DNA of 64,000 nt from Siphonodentalium dalli. Lineage: Eukaryota; Mollusca; Scaphopoda; Gadilida; Siphonodentaliidae. Shown here piece after piece: positions 11,057 through 22,529 of this stretch; within the stretch, counting starts at the first letter, position 1; every line of letters begins with the position of its first letter. The position numbers were made by a program, and so were the translations under genes. The stretch lies in assembly GCA_032622095.1 (NCBI GenBank), contig CP136062.1, positions 196,237,887 to 196,301,886 on the forward strand. The letters run 5' to 3'. Under the pieces are notes generated by a model. That model saw only the letters and a program-made list of their open reading frames with translations. It ran no database searches and had not been told where the DNA came from.

Positions 11057-11690
11057 CTATTTACACTTTTGCGTACACAAGGTTTGACTCCCTAAAGTTG
11101 GTACCAATAATGAAACATTCTGAAAAACCGATTTCTTAAGTTGCGCACTCCTGGGGTTTAGGGGCCACTGAACCCCAAAAAGTGCCAAAAATCACTTCTA
11201 TTTACACTTCCGCGTACATCGATGAATTTTGTTTTGATGATACTCCTAAGTGTACTGATTAAGAAAACACAACTTAAGAAAGGGATTTTCCTGGGGTTTT
11301 CAGATAAGAAAGGGGGTCCCATGCTGAACCCCAAAACGTGATTTTTAACTTTTTTTTATACTTTCGCGTACATCCATAATTTTTGGTCACAAAGTACTTT
11401 GATATATACTAATTATAAAAACACAACTTAAGAAGCAACTTTTCCTGGGGTTTTAAGATAAGAAGGGGATCATCGGGTCACCCCTCAAAACGTAAAAAAT
11501 CACTTTTATTTACATGATTGCATTCGTCCAACGTGTGTGTATGTGCGTACACACCTGGAACGTTGCACCATTACAACCAATACATCCCTAAATCGATACG
11601 ATCAACTTAAGAAATATATATTCATGTCATTTTCTGATAAGAACGAGACTTGTTACCCCCCCCCCCAACCCGATTTATTTTCTAGAACTA
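11057..11690 (+). repeat. four degenerate ~150-bp modules in the left foldback arm
   Basis: Modules begin near 11057, 11196, 11350 and 11502. Each shows a TTTTATTTACACTT-like start, GCGTACA, then CTTAAG, then TCCTGGGGTTTT or its relative, then CCCCAAAACGT. The fourth module is the most diverged and ends in a poly-C tract at about 11654-11668. The same set is found inverted at about 18290-18905 in the right arm. Confidence 0.65.
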
Positions 11691-12904
11691 TAAGTGAGCC
11701 AGTTTTATGAAAATTATAGCGGGAAAATCTAGTAAAATGTATACAAATGTATATATTTTCGTGAAGCTAAGACATAATGACACTTTTTTGGGCCAAAATT
11801 GAAACTCACCATCCCAGATGGCCACCAAAATGGCCGCCGGAAATTGAAAATGACATTTTTTCACAAATATCTTCTAGATCAATTCATGCTGTTTGGAACT
11901 GGTTGAGTAATGCAACTTTATTTTGTGTTTTGTATATTAACTGATCATTGGAGCAATTGAATATGCAATTATTGGGGTCCTAACCCCTTCCGATCCCTCA
12001 AAAATTCGATTTTACAGAACGCAGTACAAAATTTAAAAATAAATCACAATTGGGATTCTAGTCATATTTCAACAAGAAATGAAAAGAACATTGTAATGTA
12101 AGTGAGGCATATCATTACCTATGAATATTCCAAATCACTGGAACCATATATCTTACTTTTGCTCAAAATGTCTGCGAAAATGGCCGCCATAATATGGAAA
12201 ATGGTAAATATTGCCCTAGGGTGTCCTGCAATCGCTTACAAGTTGTGGTTGATGTACACAATTGGCTAATCTGTTTTCTATACATTGCATACTAACATGT
12301 CTGATGCACCATGGATCATTTTTACTATTGTCACAATTGACATCACCATAAATATTGGATTTTTCTCTCACAAACTTGACATAATTATCGGCAAAAATTC
12401 ACTGTTCAGGGTTCGACCATTTGTTCAAGTAAAATGTAACTATCTTTGGATTGAAACGTGTTTATTTGTTTTTGTCTATCTTAAGTGTGTCACACTACGG
12501 TGTTTATAGACTAAATTGCTCAAGATGGCTTCCAAAATGGCAACCAAATTTGTAAAAAGTTAAAAGTTAACATATCCGGAACATTATTCTCTGCATTATC
12601 CGAAAAAGGTGACAAATTGTGACTCACTTGGTTATTGTACGTGTTAGTTACAATGTAATTAACTGACAACTACGTTCTATTATGTTTGTCCCAGTTCCGC
12701 ATGGGGCATGACAAATTCATTTAAAAGTTGCAGTATGGAATTTTGCGGAGAATCTCTTTTGTGATTCTGGCCATATTATTGAAAGGGAATGGGCAGAACT
12801 TTGAGACGGAACTGAGATGAACCATGATATGTGGGTATTCTGGCCCATTATGATAACAATTTATCAACTGGATACAGGGTGGAAGCCAAGATGGCAGCCA
12901 GTGA

Positions 12905-15296
12905 GTTACTCTATGGGCATAGATGAGGATAATAGGTATACACGGAGTTATTGTATGGTCATGAATGATGTGTGGGTATAAAGGGAGTGCCCTGTTGGTA
13001 ACGGTGGGACGTATATTTATATATGTTGTGGATGTGTTGTCATTGGTGGTGTATGGGGAGTAGATTTATTATCATGGATGGCGTGTATGAGTATGGCAAG
13101 TATGGAACTTATGATTGGTCGTATATGCGGATATTGGTACATCTGGAAAGGATCACCATTGGTGATGTGCATATGTATACCTGGATTGACTATATGGTCA
13201 TGTGTATGGCGAATAGGTTTACATGTAGTGGCTGTATGGTCCATGGTGAGGTGAATATATATACAATGAGTGACTGTATGATCGTGAATGTAGTGAATAT
13301 GTATACATAGAGTGACTATGTGGTCATGTGTCGGGTGTAGGTATATACCTGGTGTTCGTGCATGGTGACTCGTGGCTGTATCGTCATTTGTGGTATGTAT
13401 GGGTATAACCAAGTATGATCAGGTGTACTAGTACATGTACGTGTAAAAAGTGGGTGACTGTGTTGTCATTTGTGTGGTGTTTATGTACATATGGAGTGAC
13501 TGGGGTAATGGGTGGGTTGTACATGTGTGCCTTGGGCGGCTATCGCTTTCCACAATAACTCAAGGATATGTTAATCAATAGAGAGGTCATGTCATATCGT
13601 GGAAAGCGATAGCCACCCGTTATCACACAGTCATTACATATATACATAAACACCACAGACATAACAATATAGTGACCCATGCATTGTATACATGTACACC
13701 TGACCCATGCCCACGGATGACCATACCGCCACGCGTCACAATGCAGGCACACCGGGTATACTCCTAAACATGACCCATAACCATATAGTCACTCCTTTTA
13801 TACCCATTCATCTCACCATTGGCCATAAGGTCATCCCAGGTATACCTATTCCCCAAACGCATGGTCAAATATACAATCAATATATACATCAACACCACAA
13901 CAATGACCATAAAGTCACTCCGGTATACATATGCACTGCACCAATGGCCATATAGCCACTCGCTTCATACACATACCCTCACCCATATGTTACCTGGTAT
14001 ACTCCTTCGCCTGACCTATGGCCATATAGTCACCCGTGTGTACCTATTCAAAACATTCATACACGATCATGGTCAATCCTTGTATACATATTCACCTCAA
14101 CATTGGCCATGTCAATCCCTGTCTCCCTATTTGTCACACCATAGCCGAATAGCCACTCAAGATATACTAATACATCCCAGCCATGTCAGTATAGTCACTC
14201 CATGTATGCATATGCACCTCATCCATGGTCATATAGCCACTCGCTATATACACATATTTCTCGCCCATGACAATAATGCAACACGTGTGTGTACTGGTAT
14301 AACCTACACATGACGATACCGACACGAGTCACCAAACAGGAACACCAGATACATGTATACTCATACGCCTGTCACCCCTGTATAGATGTTCATTACATTT
14401 ATGATCATACAGTCACTACTTGTATACCTACATGTAATCATCTCACCATTAACCATACGGTCAGCTACCTGTATACGTATTCGACACTCATAGTCATATA
14501 ACCACTCGATATACATATGCAGCCCACCCTAGACCATAAATGCACTCCAGGTATACATGTAAACCTCACTAATGGCCATTCAACCCTTCCAGATATACAA
14601 AAAACTCGCACATACGACCACTCAAACAATCTATACTTGCATATACACATCACACATGACAATTCAGCAATTCACTGTATAATCATACACGCCATCCATG
14701 ATAATACAGCTAAGCCATATACACCCACCAATGATAATACATCCACGAGATATATAAATATACATCCCACCGTTACCACAAGGACACTCCCTATGTACCC
14801 ACACGCTCGATAATGTCCACCCAGCTTACTCTAGGTATTCATATTCAATCATGACCGTACAGTCATTCCATGTATACATATACACATTACCCGTAACCAT
14901 AAAATCACTACCTATTTATCCACACACCCCATTCATGATCATACAGACAACGCATGTACATCCCACCCATGACCTTACAGTCACTCCATATATACATAAT
15001 CAACACATAGATGACCATGTAGCTATATCCATACACCACACCAATGACCATACAGGCACACCGGGTGCACCCGTACTGGATATACACAATCATACACCAT
15101 ACAGTCACCCCATGTATACCGATTCACCCACATGTGACCATGACCTCTCCCTGTATACCTAGATGCATCTTACCGTGAACAACCCACTCATAACCATATA
15201 CCGGTAGTCACTCATTGCATACCTACTCACATCAGTCATGACATACAATAACTCCCTGTATACCTATTCACCTCATATATGATCACAGAGTAACTC
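12905..15296. repeat. ~42-bp minisatellite with strand reversal at its centre
   Basis: Left of about 13540 the unit reads GGTCAT...GTATAC in one orientation. Right of about 13618 it reads the complement, with GACCATATAGTCACTCC and TGTATACCTATTCACCTCA as core. The unit is close to 42 bp, so long repeated ORFs appear (13017-13412 minus, 13707-15162 plus) rich in H, T, I and P. These are shadows. The right block is about 1.7 kb and the left about 0.64 kb, so the array has grown or shrunk on one side. Confidence 0.85.
13534..13618. repeat. central hairpin of the giant foldback
   Basis: GGCTATCGCTTTCCAC at about 13538-13553 is matched by its complement at 13599-13614 with a 45-bp loop. This is the point where the minisatellite changes orientation, so it is the symmetry centre of the element. 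Confidence 0.85.
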
Positions 15297-15694
15297 CCTG
15301 GCTACGAACTTGGCATCCACACTGTATCCTGTTGACATATTTTTATCATAATGGACCAGAATAGCCAAAGATTATGGTCCATCTCAGTTCTGTCTCAAAG
15401 TTCTGCCCATTTCCTTTCAATAAATATGGCCAAAATCACAAAAGAGGTTCTCGGCAAAATTACATGCTTTAAAATGAATTTGTCATGCCCCATACGGAAC
15501 TGGGACAACTGGGAATAGAACATGTAGTTGTCAGTTAATTAACTAACACGTATAATAACCAAGTGAGTCACAATTTGCTACATTTTCGGATAATGCAGAG
15601 AATGTTCGGGATATATGTAACAAATTAGAATTTTACATTTTGGAAGCCATCTTGAGCAATTTGGTCCATAAACACTGTAGTGTGACACATTTAA

Positions 15695-16361
15695 GTGCCA
15701 CCGCACACGCTGCGATTAAAATCGTAAGTGGGGAAAATCGCAGGAGGAAGCATACAATGCGCATGCCCACGACAATATCGTAGCCAAATCGTAGCAATCA
15801 AGCACTGTTTGATTTTACCAGGAAAATCGTGGCGTGACCTTGGCAATGCGCGCGATCGTAGCTGTCACATGACCACTGTCGCACTGGTCATGTTGTAAAT
15901 ACCACGAAAAGAAAACATTCAAAAATGGCACAAAGTTTACAAACTTCTTGCACTTACAAAAACGAGGCCACATTGGTGGAGATGTGGCACGGCAGGGAGT
16001 GCAGGCCTATACCACATATCAGGCAAGGAGTAGAGGGCTGTCGCAATTGTTGAAATTCAATTGGGGCAGCTGAGCCTGTTGAGTTGACAGGTACAAAAAT
16101 GTCAAAATTAAAACAATATTCAATTTCACTTGAACTTTCAACATGAACTTGTTAGTTTAGAACATTGAGATACATGCCATATGTATTTAGTTGCATAATG
16201 CGGAGAATGTGGTATAACATTTTGCTACCATGTGATCGATCACGTTGATAAAAATCGTAGCTGCAAACATCGCAGCACCGTAGCGTCTGCGGGCAAGCTA
16301 CGATTTCTCCACCTACGATTTTCCCCACTTACGATTTTAATCGAAGCGTCTGCGGTGGCAC
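15695..16361. mobile_element. Harbinger-like MITE (667 bp) in the right foldback arm
   Basis: Termini GTGCCACCGCA at 15695 and the complement ending at 16361; similarity continues for about 45 bp through GATTAAAATCGTAAGTGGGG. TAA lies on both sides (15692-15694 and 16362-16364). The left foldback arm near 12485 keeps the uninterrupted site (CTTAAGTGTG in that orientation), which fixes the boundaries and the 3-bp duplication. A 3-bp TWA-type duplication fits PIF/Harbinger. The interior has repeated AAATCGTAG motifs and no transposase. Confidence 0.75.
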
Positions 16362-17139
16362 TAAGATAGACCAAAACAATAAACACCTTTCAATCCAAAG
16401 ATAGTTATATTTTACCTGATAACAATGGTCCAAACCTGAAAACTGAATTTTTGCCAATATTTATGTCAAGTTTTTTAGAGAAAAGTCCAATATTTTTGAC
16501 GATGTCAGTGGTGAAAATAGTAACAATTAACCATGGTGCATCAGACATGTTAGTATTCAATAGCCCATTTTATACATCAACACAACTTGTAAGCGATTGC
16601 AAGACACGCTGGTGTAATATTTACCATTTTCCATATTTTGGCGGCCATATTGGCAGCCATTTTGAGCCAAAGTAAGAATTTTGGTTCCAGTGATTTGGAA
16701 TATTCATAGGTAATGATATGCCTCACTTACATTACAAAGTTCTGTTCATTTCTTGTTGAAATATGAATAGAATCCCAATTGTAATTTTTTGTGAAATTTA
16801 TTACCGCATTCTGTACAATCGAATTTGTGAGGGATCGGAAGGGGTTAGGACCCCAGTAATTGCATATTCAATTGCTCCAATGATCAGTTAATATACACAA
16901 CACAAAATAAAGTTGCATTACTCAACCAGTTCCAAACAGCATGAATTGATCTAGAAGATATTTGTGAAAAAATGTTATATTTTCAACTTTCGGCGGCCAT
17001 TTTGGTGGCCATCTTGGATGGTGAGTTTCAATTTTGGCCCAAAAAAGTGTCATTATGTCTTAGCTTCACGAAAATATATAAATTTATATACATTTTACAA
17101 GATTTTCCCGCTATGATTTTCATAAAACTGGCTCACTTA

Positions 17140-18258
17140 CAGTGTTCACGCTGTCGGTAGCCAAATTAGCCAATGGGTAATCTTTTTCGAATTTGGCTAA
17201 TAAAAATTTCATTTGGCTAAACTTTTGGCTAAACTTTTTTTGACCCAAAATGGAGACGGAAATCATGGAGTCAGAAAGCTAATTAATAAAAGCGCTCAAT
17301 AGATCGACATTCAAGACGAAGTTAGGTGACGAAAGTACCGGTATTTCGTTATTTTCGTACTTATGAAATATCGTTCCGTGTGGCGGCTGTACAAAGGGAA
17401 CATTATACAACTGATTGACATCTGATCAGTATTTTTGTTTATATATATGATTTGAAGAGAGTTGTTATCAGTGAGCACAATTAATAGGTGAATACCTAGT
17501 GGTGACGCTGTTGTTTTAAAGAGTGATTTTTTGTTTATACGCCGTCGATGACACCGACTATGTAAACAATACGAAACATGTATGCTTTGAAGAGAGTTGT
17601 CATCAGTGAGCACAATGAATAGGTGATTAACTAGTGATACCGCTGCTGTTTTAAGGTGTTTTTTGTAATGTCCAATAAATAGGAGGATCGGAATAGTATC
17701 CATCATTCACAATTTCCATCATCATCTAATCATCAAAACGTATAAGCTGTATACTGGTTATGTAATTAATTAAGACGTCTGCTTTGTTCGTGATAGAAGA
17801 GCAGTTCTTAACTCAGTGGTTACGCAATGTGTGTCATTAAATGTATCCCCGGCTTAACTTCATAAAAGATTTGAATACAATAGATATTCACCAGTTAACA
17901 CCTTACTATAATAAGCCATTGTTAGCGGCCGTGGTCCGTGCGCATGGTCCGACGTGAAATCCCGTCGTATTTTATATTAATGTTTTATAAATTGATCTGC
18001 CTGTGTGTTATGTGATATGTGATGATATGTTCGTATAATATTGATTTTAAAGTTGTTTTTGTGTTGTTTTAATTATGTTTTCATTCTGAGTATAACAAAT
18101 AAAGTTGTGAACCGACTAGAAAACGATGATTTAATTTGGCCAAATTAAAAACAATTTGGCCAAAAAACATTTGGCTAAAGTTTTTTTCATTTGGCTAATA
18201 AAATTTTCATTTGGCTAATCTTTTGGCTAAAGTTTTTTTCGCTCCAGCGTGAACACTG
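17140..18258. mobile_element. hAT-like non-autonomous transposon (1119 bp) in the right foldback arm
   Basis: Termini CAGTGTTCACGCTG and its complement, flanked by an exact 8-bp duplication CTCACTTA (17132-17139 and 18259-18266). The left foldback arm near 11692 shows the empty site. Numerous TTTGGCTAA motifs sit below both ends, like hAT subterminal transposase sites. The interior has no recognisable transposase. The minus-strand ORF at 17311-17706 lies inside and is unrecognised; an AATAAA-like signal occurs near 18098. Confidence 0.8.
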
Positions 18259-18922
18259 CTCACTTATAGTTCTAGAAAATGGATCGGGTTGGGGGGGGGG
18301 GGGGGGTAATAAGTTTCGTTCTTATCAGAAAATGACATGAATATATATTTCTTAAGTTGATCGTATCGATTTAGGGATGTAATGGTTGTAATAGTGCAAC
18401 GTTCCAGGGGTGTACGCACATACACACACGTTGGACGAATGCAATCATGTAAATAAAAGTGATTTTTTACGTTTTGGGGGGTGACCCGATGATCCCCTTC
18501 TTATCTTAAAACCCCAGGAAAAGTTGCTTCTTAAGTTGTGTTTTTATAATTAGTATATATCAAAGTACTTTGAGACCAAAAATTATGGATGTACGCGAAA
18601 GTGTAAAAAAAAGTGAAAAATCACGTTTTGGGGTTCAGCATGTGACCCCCTTTCTTATCTGAAAACCCCAGGAAAATCCCTTTCTTAAGTTGTGTTTTAT
18701 TTATCAGTACACTTAGTAGTATCATCAAACCAAAATTCATCGATGTACGCGGAAGTGTAAATAGAAGTGATTTTTGGCCCTTTTTGGGGTTCAGCGGCCC
18801 CTAAACCCCAGAAATGTGCAACTTAAGAAATCGGTTTTTCAGAATGTTCCATTATTGGTACCAACTTTAGGGGGTCAAACCTTTTGTACGCAAAAGTGTA
18901 AATGGAACATATGCGGGCTCCC

Positions 18923-19554
18923 CAACTAGTAGTTCAGATGATGTTTTCTATGGAGTGGTACGGTCGATTTGCTTGAGTTTTCGGCGATGTTAGTAGAAAA
19001 CTATATATCTCCAGTTGGAAAAGCACCTTAATACCAACTTATCAGTTTCACACACCCGAACAAGTCCACAATATACCTTCAATGGTTCTGATCCCAATCG
19101 AGCACTCTCGCTGTGATTTTGGTCTTTTTATTTGCATATATTTAGTTTCATTTTAGTCCATTTCACGGTTACGTCTATACACAGTTGCTTCGCTTTATTC
19201 TGATTCAGTTTATCTCAGTCCTGATTTTCCTAACGGCTAAAACGACGTAAAATCCTAACTAAACACATAATCCATATTCAGATAATAGGTCAAAATGCGG
19301 TCGTGATTCGTAATCGCCAAATCGTCCGCGTGGGTAATAGTGTAAATAGACTCGAGTGACTCGAGTCGAGTCGAGTCACTCGACGGTGATTCGCCTGTCG
19401 GTAAAATGAAAACACTTATAAATATTCATATGTTTTATACCTTGAACACACATTCTAATCTGAATGCAAAATCCGTGCAGATTCGTTCTTGGGTCGTGTG
19501 GACGCTCGAGAGAGCTTAGCCGCAAGGGTAAATCCAGATTTTGTGTCGGGCCTC
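18923..19554. other. intergenic sequence with a small palindrome
   Basis: No gene recognised. At 19352-19383 a 32-nt near-palindrome built from TCGAGTGACTCGAGTC and its complement (one mismatch) stands out against AT-rich DNA. Confidence 0.45.
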
Positions 19555-19680
19555 GGTGGACAATGTCACATTGACATTACCTTGGCTCGGGTGTATTCAC
19601 AATCAGTAAAGACTATCTACTTGGACACCCCACTCATCAGAGACTGACGCCTAGTTGTGTACGACGACAATCACCAGTTG
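19555..19680 (+). repeat. inverted repeat pair, left arm
   Basis: Shares, in inverted orientation, TGACATTACCTTGG, GGGTGTATTCACAATC, GACTATCTA and ACGCCTAGTTGT with 21330-21460. The match is imperfect by eye and covers about 100 bp. The arms are about 1.7 kb apart. Confidence 0.6.
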
Positions 19681-19954
19681 CGACATTGTACATGAATCGT
19701 ATATGATATGTTCCTTTCGATCCATTTAAACATAACTATATGTGTTCGAAAAATCACGTCATTGAACGTATATACTCTGTCGGAATCAAACAAGGTACTC
19801 TTATTAACATTTAGCGACTTTTATTCGACTCTGCAAGTAACAAAACTGTATTTGGGGGTAGGGGCTGTATGTTATATACTGTGATAAAATTGTGTATACG
19901 TGGGAATTTAATAACAAAAACATATGTATGTGCACCATCGGTCCATCGCCTTAT

Positions 19955-20335
19955 TATATATTCGCAGGACAACATATTTCGGGTTTTCGTGGGGTGTGTA
20001 TTCGCTGGATGTCTGATAGTTGCAGTATGTAACTATTATGACCGCGTTAATTGCTTTCAATGTTTAGGTATGGGCCACTTTTGAAGATTTTATGGCGGGA
20101 ACACAATGCCTCCGATTTTTGATCCGCATTTAGAGGATTTCTGGTGTGGTGAATGAGAAACCTGCAGTAATAAGCCGTAGTTTTTTGTAATAATTTGAAG
20201 GATTAGTTGTTTTAACGGAATTCCGAGGCGGTGCATTCATGTAACCAATATATTTTATACTATAATTTATATTTATGCATAATAATAGGATCTTGAGGGC
20301 GTTACCATTTATGATTATGGTTTTCTTGTTATATA
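19955..20335 (+). repeat. dispersed repeat B copy (longest plus-strand copy)
   Basis: Matches 43430-43775 in inverted orientation over almost its whole length: CAGGACAACATAT, GGGTTTTCGTGGGGTGTGT, GCAGTATGTAAC, CGCGTTAATTGCTTTC, GGTGTGGTGAATGAGAAACC, AATAATTTGAAGGATTAG and CTTGAGGGCGTTACCATTT. The ORF at 19869-20084 lies partly inside it and is repeat-derived. Confidence 0.75.
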
Positions 20336-20343
20336 TGTGCGAT

Positions 20344-20368
20344 GCTGTGACGAAGTGGTCGTCACAGC
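20344..20368. repeat. short perfect hairpin
   Basis: GCTGTGACGA and its complement are separated by five bases, and GATGC/GCATC extends the symmetry outward. It lies just after the end of repeat B. Its role is unknown. Confidence 0.6.
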
Positions 20369-20399
20369 GAGTGCATCCTTGGGTATCACTACATTAATA

Positions 20400-21110
20400 T
20401 CGACTGGCCAGTCCAGAAAACCACAACAAGTGCTAGCTTCGAGTTGCATCTCTTGGGTTGGAATTTTCCAGCAGAGACTCCCAGACAAACAAGTAAGTTA
20501 AGCGCAGCTTAGATATATATGATTTCGTTATTGGTGGCCCCAATTTTAACACATATCACAAATGTCCACATAAGTAGATTTGGCTAAGATATGTGTGGAT
20601 AAGACATATTGTCACAATTTGGACGACAATATCGCAATTGTCAATGTTCGTTAACTGGAGAAACAACGGTAGATAGACTGTATTTTATGGTTCAATGTCT
20701 TCTGTTCATAATATCGATCGGAAAAAAAGTGTGTTATTAACGGAAGTACCCCGTTAAGAGAGATGTCATGGGATGTCGATTTGGTTGTACATGCATATTT
20801 CAGTTTCCTGTCGCTTAAATCAACAAATCACTCCACTGATAACGAACTTTCAAGCCTTGAGGTTTTGTTTTTCAATATGTATAATTCTAAATTATTGTAT
20901 AATGTTCACTTAAATTATATGGAATGCTTTTGGTACTTAGATTGAAAAGATAATTTCATCTCTAGAGTCACCGGAAAACTTGAGCAGAAATGTGCATGAT
21001 ATACATGTATACACATGTAGAGGAGAAGTCTTCAATTGCGTATCATGCTTTTCGATGAACTACATCATGTAATTCAATGGTAATAATACATTTTTAAAAT
21101 AGATCTCAAA
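20400..21110. other. AT-rich intergenic sequence, nothing recognised
   Basis: No repeated block, splice-flanked ORF or domain was identified. The 60-codon ORF at 20763-20945 has no support. Confidence 0.4.
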
Positions 21111-21119
21111 TATACTTAC

Positions 21120-21348
21120 AGATTTCATCACGGTATCTATTGATAAACATAGTTACGTTTGGTGCTTGAATAAGACAAATATTTGTCGAGAAATCCGAAA
21201 ACGGATGTGGAACATTGCCTTCGTCATGTGATTGAAGGTTAAAATGACCATCGGGAGGCGGAACATGTCTAATATGGAAACCTAATTCATGGTTTCGTCT
21301 TTGCGCACAAATCCCATCGTCACAACTTGACGTACATATTTTTGACAA
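21120..21348 (-). CDS. possible internal exon, unrecognised
   Basis: On the minus strand a frame of about 76 residues with a globular-protein-like mix (segments such as SCDDGICAQRRNH, GFHIRHVPPPDGHFN and NRYRDEICK) runs directly into a strong splice donor, GTAAGT (plus-strand 21114-21119). The true 5' edge is unclear: an AG preceded by a pyrimidine-rich stretch was not obvious, and the ATG at 21348 may just be a codon in an exon. No family was recognised. One arm of the 19555/21400 inverted repeat overlaps its 5' side, so the frame could instead be part of a duplicated non-coding segment. Support is the donor plus composition only. Confidence 0.25.
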
Positions 21349-21460
21349 CTAGTGATCAACAACTAGGCGTACATATAGACTGAATATTGGGGTGTCGAAA
21401 TAGATAGTCTCTACTTTCAGATTGTGAATACACCCAAGGTAATGTCAATATATGTTGCCC
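21330..21460 (-). repeat. inverted repeat pair, right arm
   Basis: Partner of 19555-19680 in the opposite orientation (CAACTAGGCGT, GATAGTCT, GATTGTGAATACACCC, AAGGTAATGTCA). Confidence 0.6.
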
Positions 21461-21839
21461 ACATGACGGACTGTCCGTTGCAATATAGTGGGATTTCCGA
21501 CAAATACTGTATATGTGTTATAATGACATTTGAAGAGGGAATGTTTGCGAGAAAATTATTTTCTGAAGTGATCAAAACTTACGTTTATATCTGTGAGGAA
21601 CCGTCTATCCGGTCTGAAAACTGGTTTTTATGCTGTTGTTTTGATCCTTCTGAGTATTTATGTTCTAAAAATGGAATTTTTCGTCCTGGCGAAAGCGACT
21701 TCCGATTATATGTTTGTACGGTTTATCCACTGTGAATATGTTCGTCTCTAATCCCCACCGAGATACTGCATGTGTTGAACGGCTTCCACTCGGTCGATTG
21801 TTTGATGAATAAAAGGGTTCCGTCACGCCGTATCAGGGA

Positions 21840-22520
21840 CTGCCCCCCCCCCACCGAGTAGGACCACCAGCTTGCCGTCGTGGAGCCAGCCACCACCAGT
21901 GGAAACGACAGAGAGACGCCAATGTCACCCGGTTGTACATGCGACGGACTTCGTATATTTGCCACCGACTCCAGAACCGGATGCATGGGCTAAGGAAAGG
22001 GCCTATCGGCCATTTCGAAAATCCCGGGGTTACCCCCCCCCCCCCCACCCCATGTACTCTCTCACTCTCGGGGACTTCGATTGGAGGTCCAAGTGGACAC
22101 AGAAGAGAGCAGAGAGACGCCCACCACCTTCCCTCTTAGCTTCTGGACTGGGCCACACATAGCCCTCCACTGACAGACCACCACGACAGATGTCAAACAG
22201 GCAGCTATTGCAGTAGACGAGATGGAGATAGGTCCATCACTACCATCACCGTCTGACCATGGAGGACACCGTCGGTCAACCATGGTTTTCCACCACCGAT
22301 AACACCAGCAGCGGCTCTACCGTCTCGGATGTATCGGTCGCAGAAGCCATAAGAAAGGCACGGCGGAGAATGTCCACAATAAAGAAAGCACGACAGACGT
22401 CACAGTGGCAACAGACAGAGAGCAAAGTTAGAAACTGACGAAAGACAGCAGGTACAAGAATACCTAGTCCAAATCCCAAAACAGAAACAACTACATCACC
22501 AACAGAAGATAGAAAGAAAT
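21840..22520 (+). pseudogene. GC-rich, coding-like degenerate block
   Basis: Composition shifts to GC-rich, and several frames overlap without one long ORF: 21872-22162 plus, 21833-22048 minus and others. In one plus frame from about 22256 the peptide is polar with an A/R/K-rich stretch (VAEAIRKARRRMSTIKKARQ) before a stop. Two poly-C tracts (about 21842-21851 and 22030-22046) interrupt it. It reads like the remains of a mobile-element or gag-like coding sequence. No motif is clear enough to name a family. Confidence 0.25.
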
Positions 22521-22529
22521 AGAACGCAA

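Larger units (their letters stand above)
11040..18922. mobile_element. giant foldback element, 7.9 kb inverted repeat
   Basis: Both ends carry the same sequence in inverted orientation (GGGAGCCCGCATATG at 11040 and its complement ending at 18922). The left arm 11040-12900 is matched across its length by 15297-18922 on the other strand, once two insertions of 667 and 1119 bp in the right arm are set aside. Between the arms is a minisatellite that also changes strand near 13576. I found no transposase ORF. I see no convincing target duplication: the flanks read GTATAGTTA on the left and CAACTAGTA on the right. The arrangement is that of a foldback transposon, unusually large. A segmental inverted duplication is the alternative. 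Confidence 0.8.

Noticed and set aside
13017-15162. Long histidine/threonine-rich ORFs on both strands
   Set aside because: They read the ~42-bp minisatellite in successive frames; the unit is a multiple of three, and both strands are open.
21424-21735. 103-codon plus-strand ORF with many cysteines
   Set aside because: No acceptor or donor of quality at its edges and no recognised family; it also overlaps one arm of an inverted repeat.
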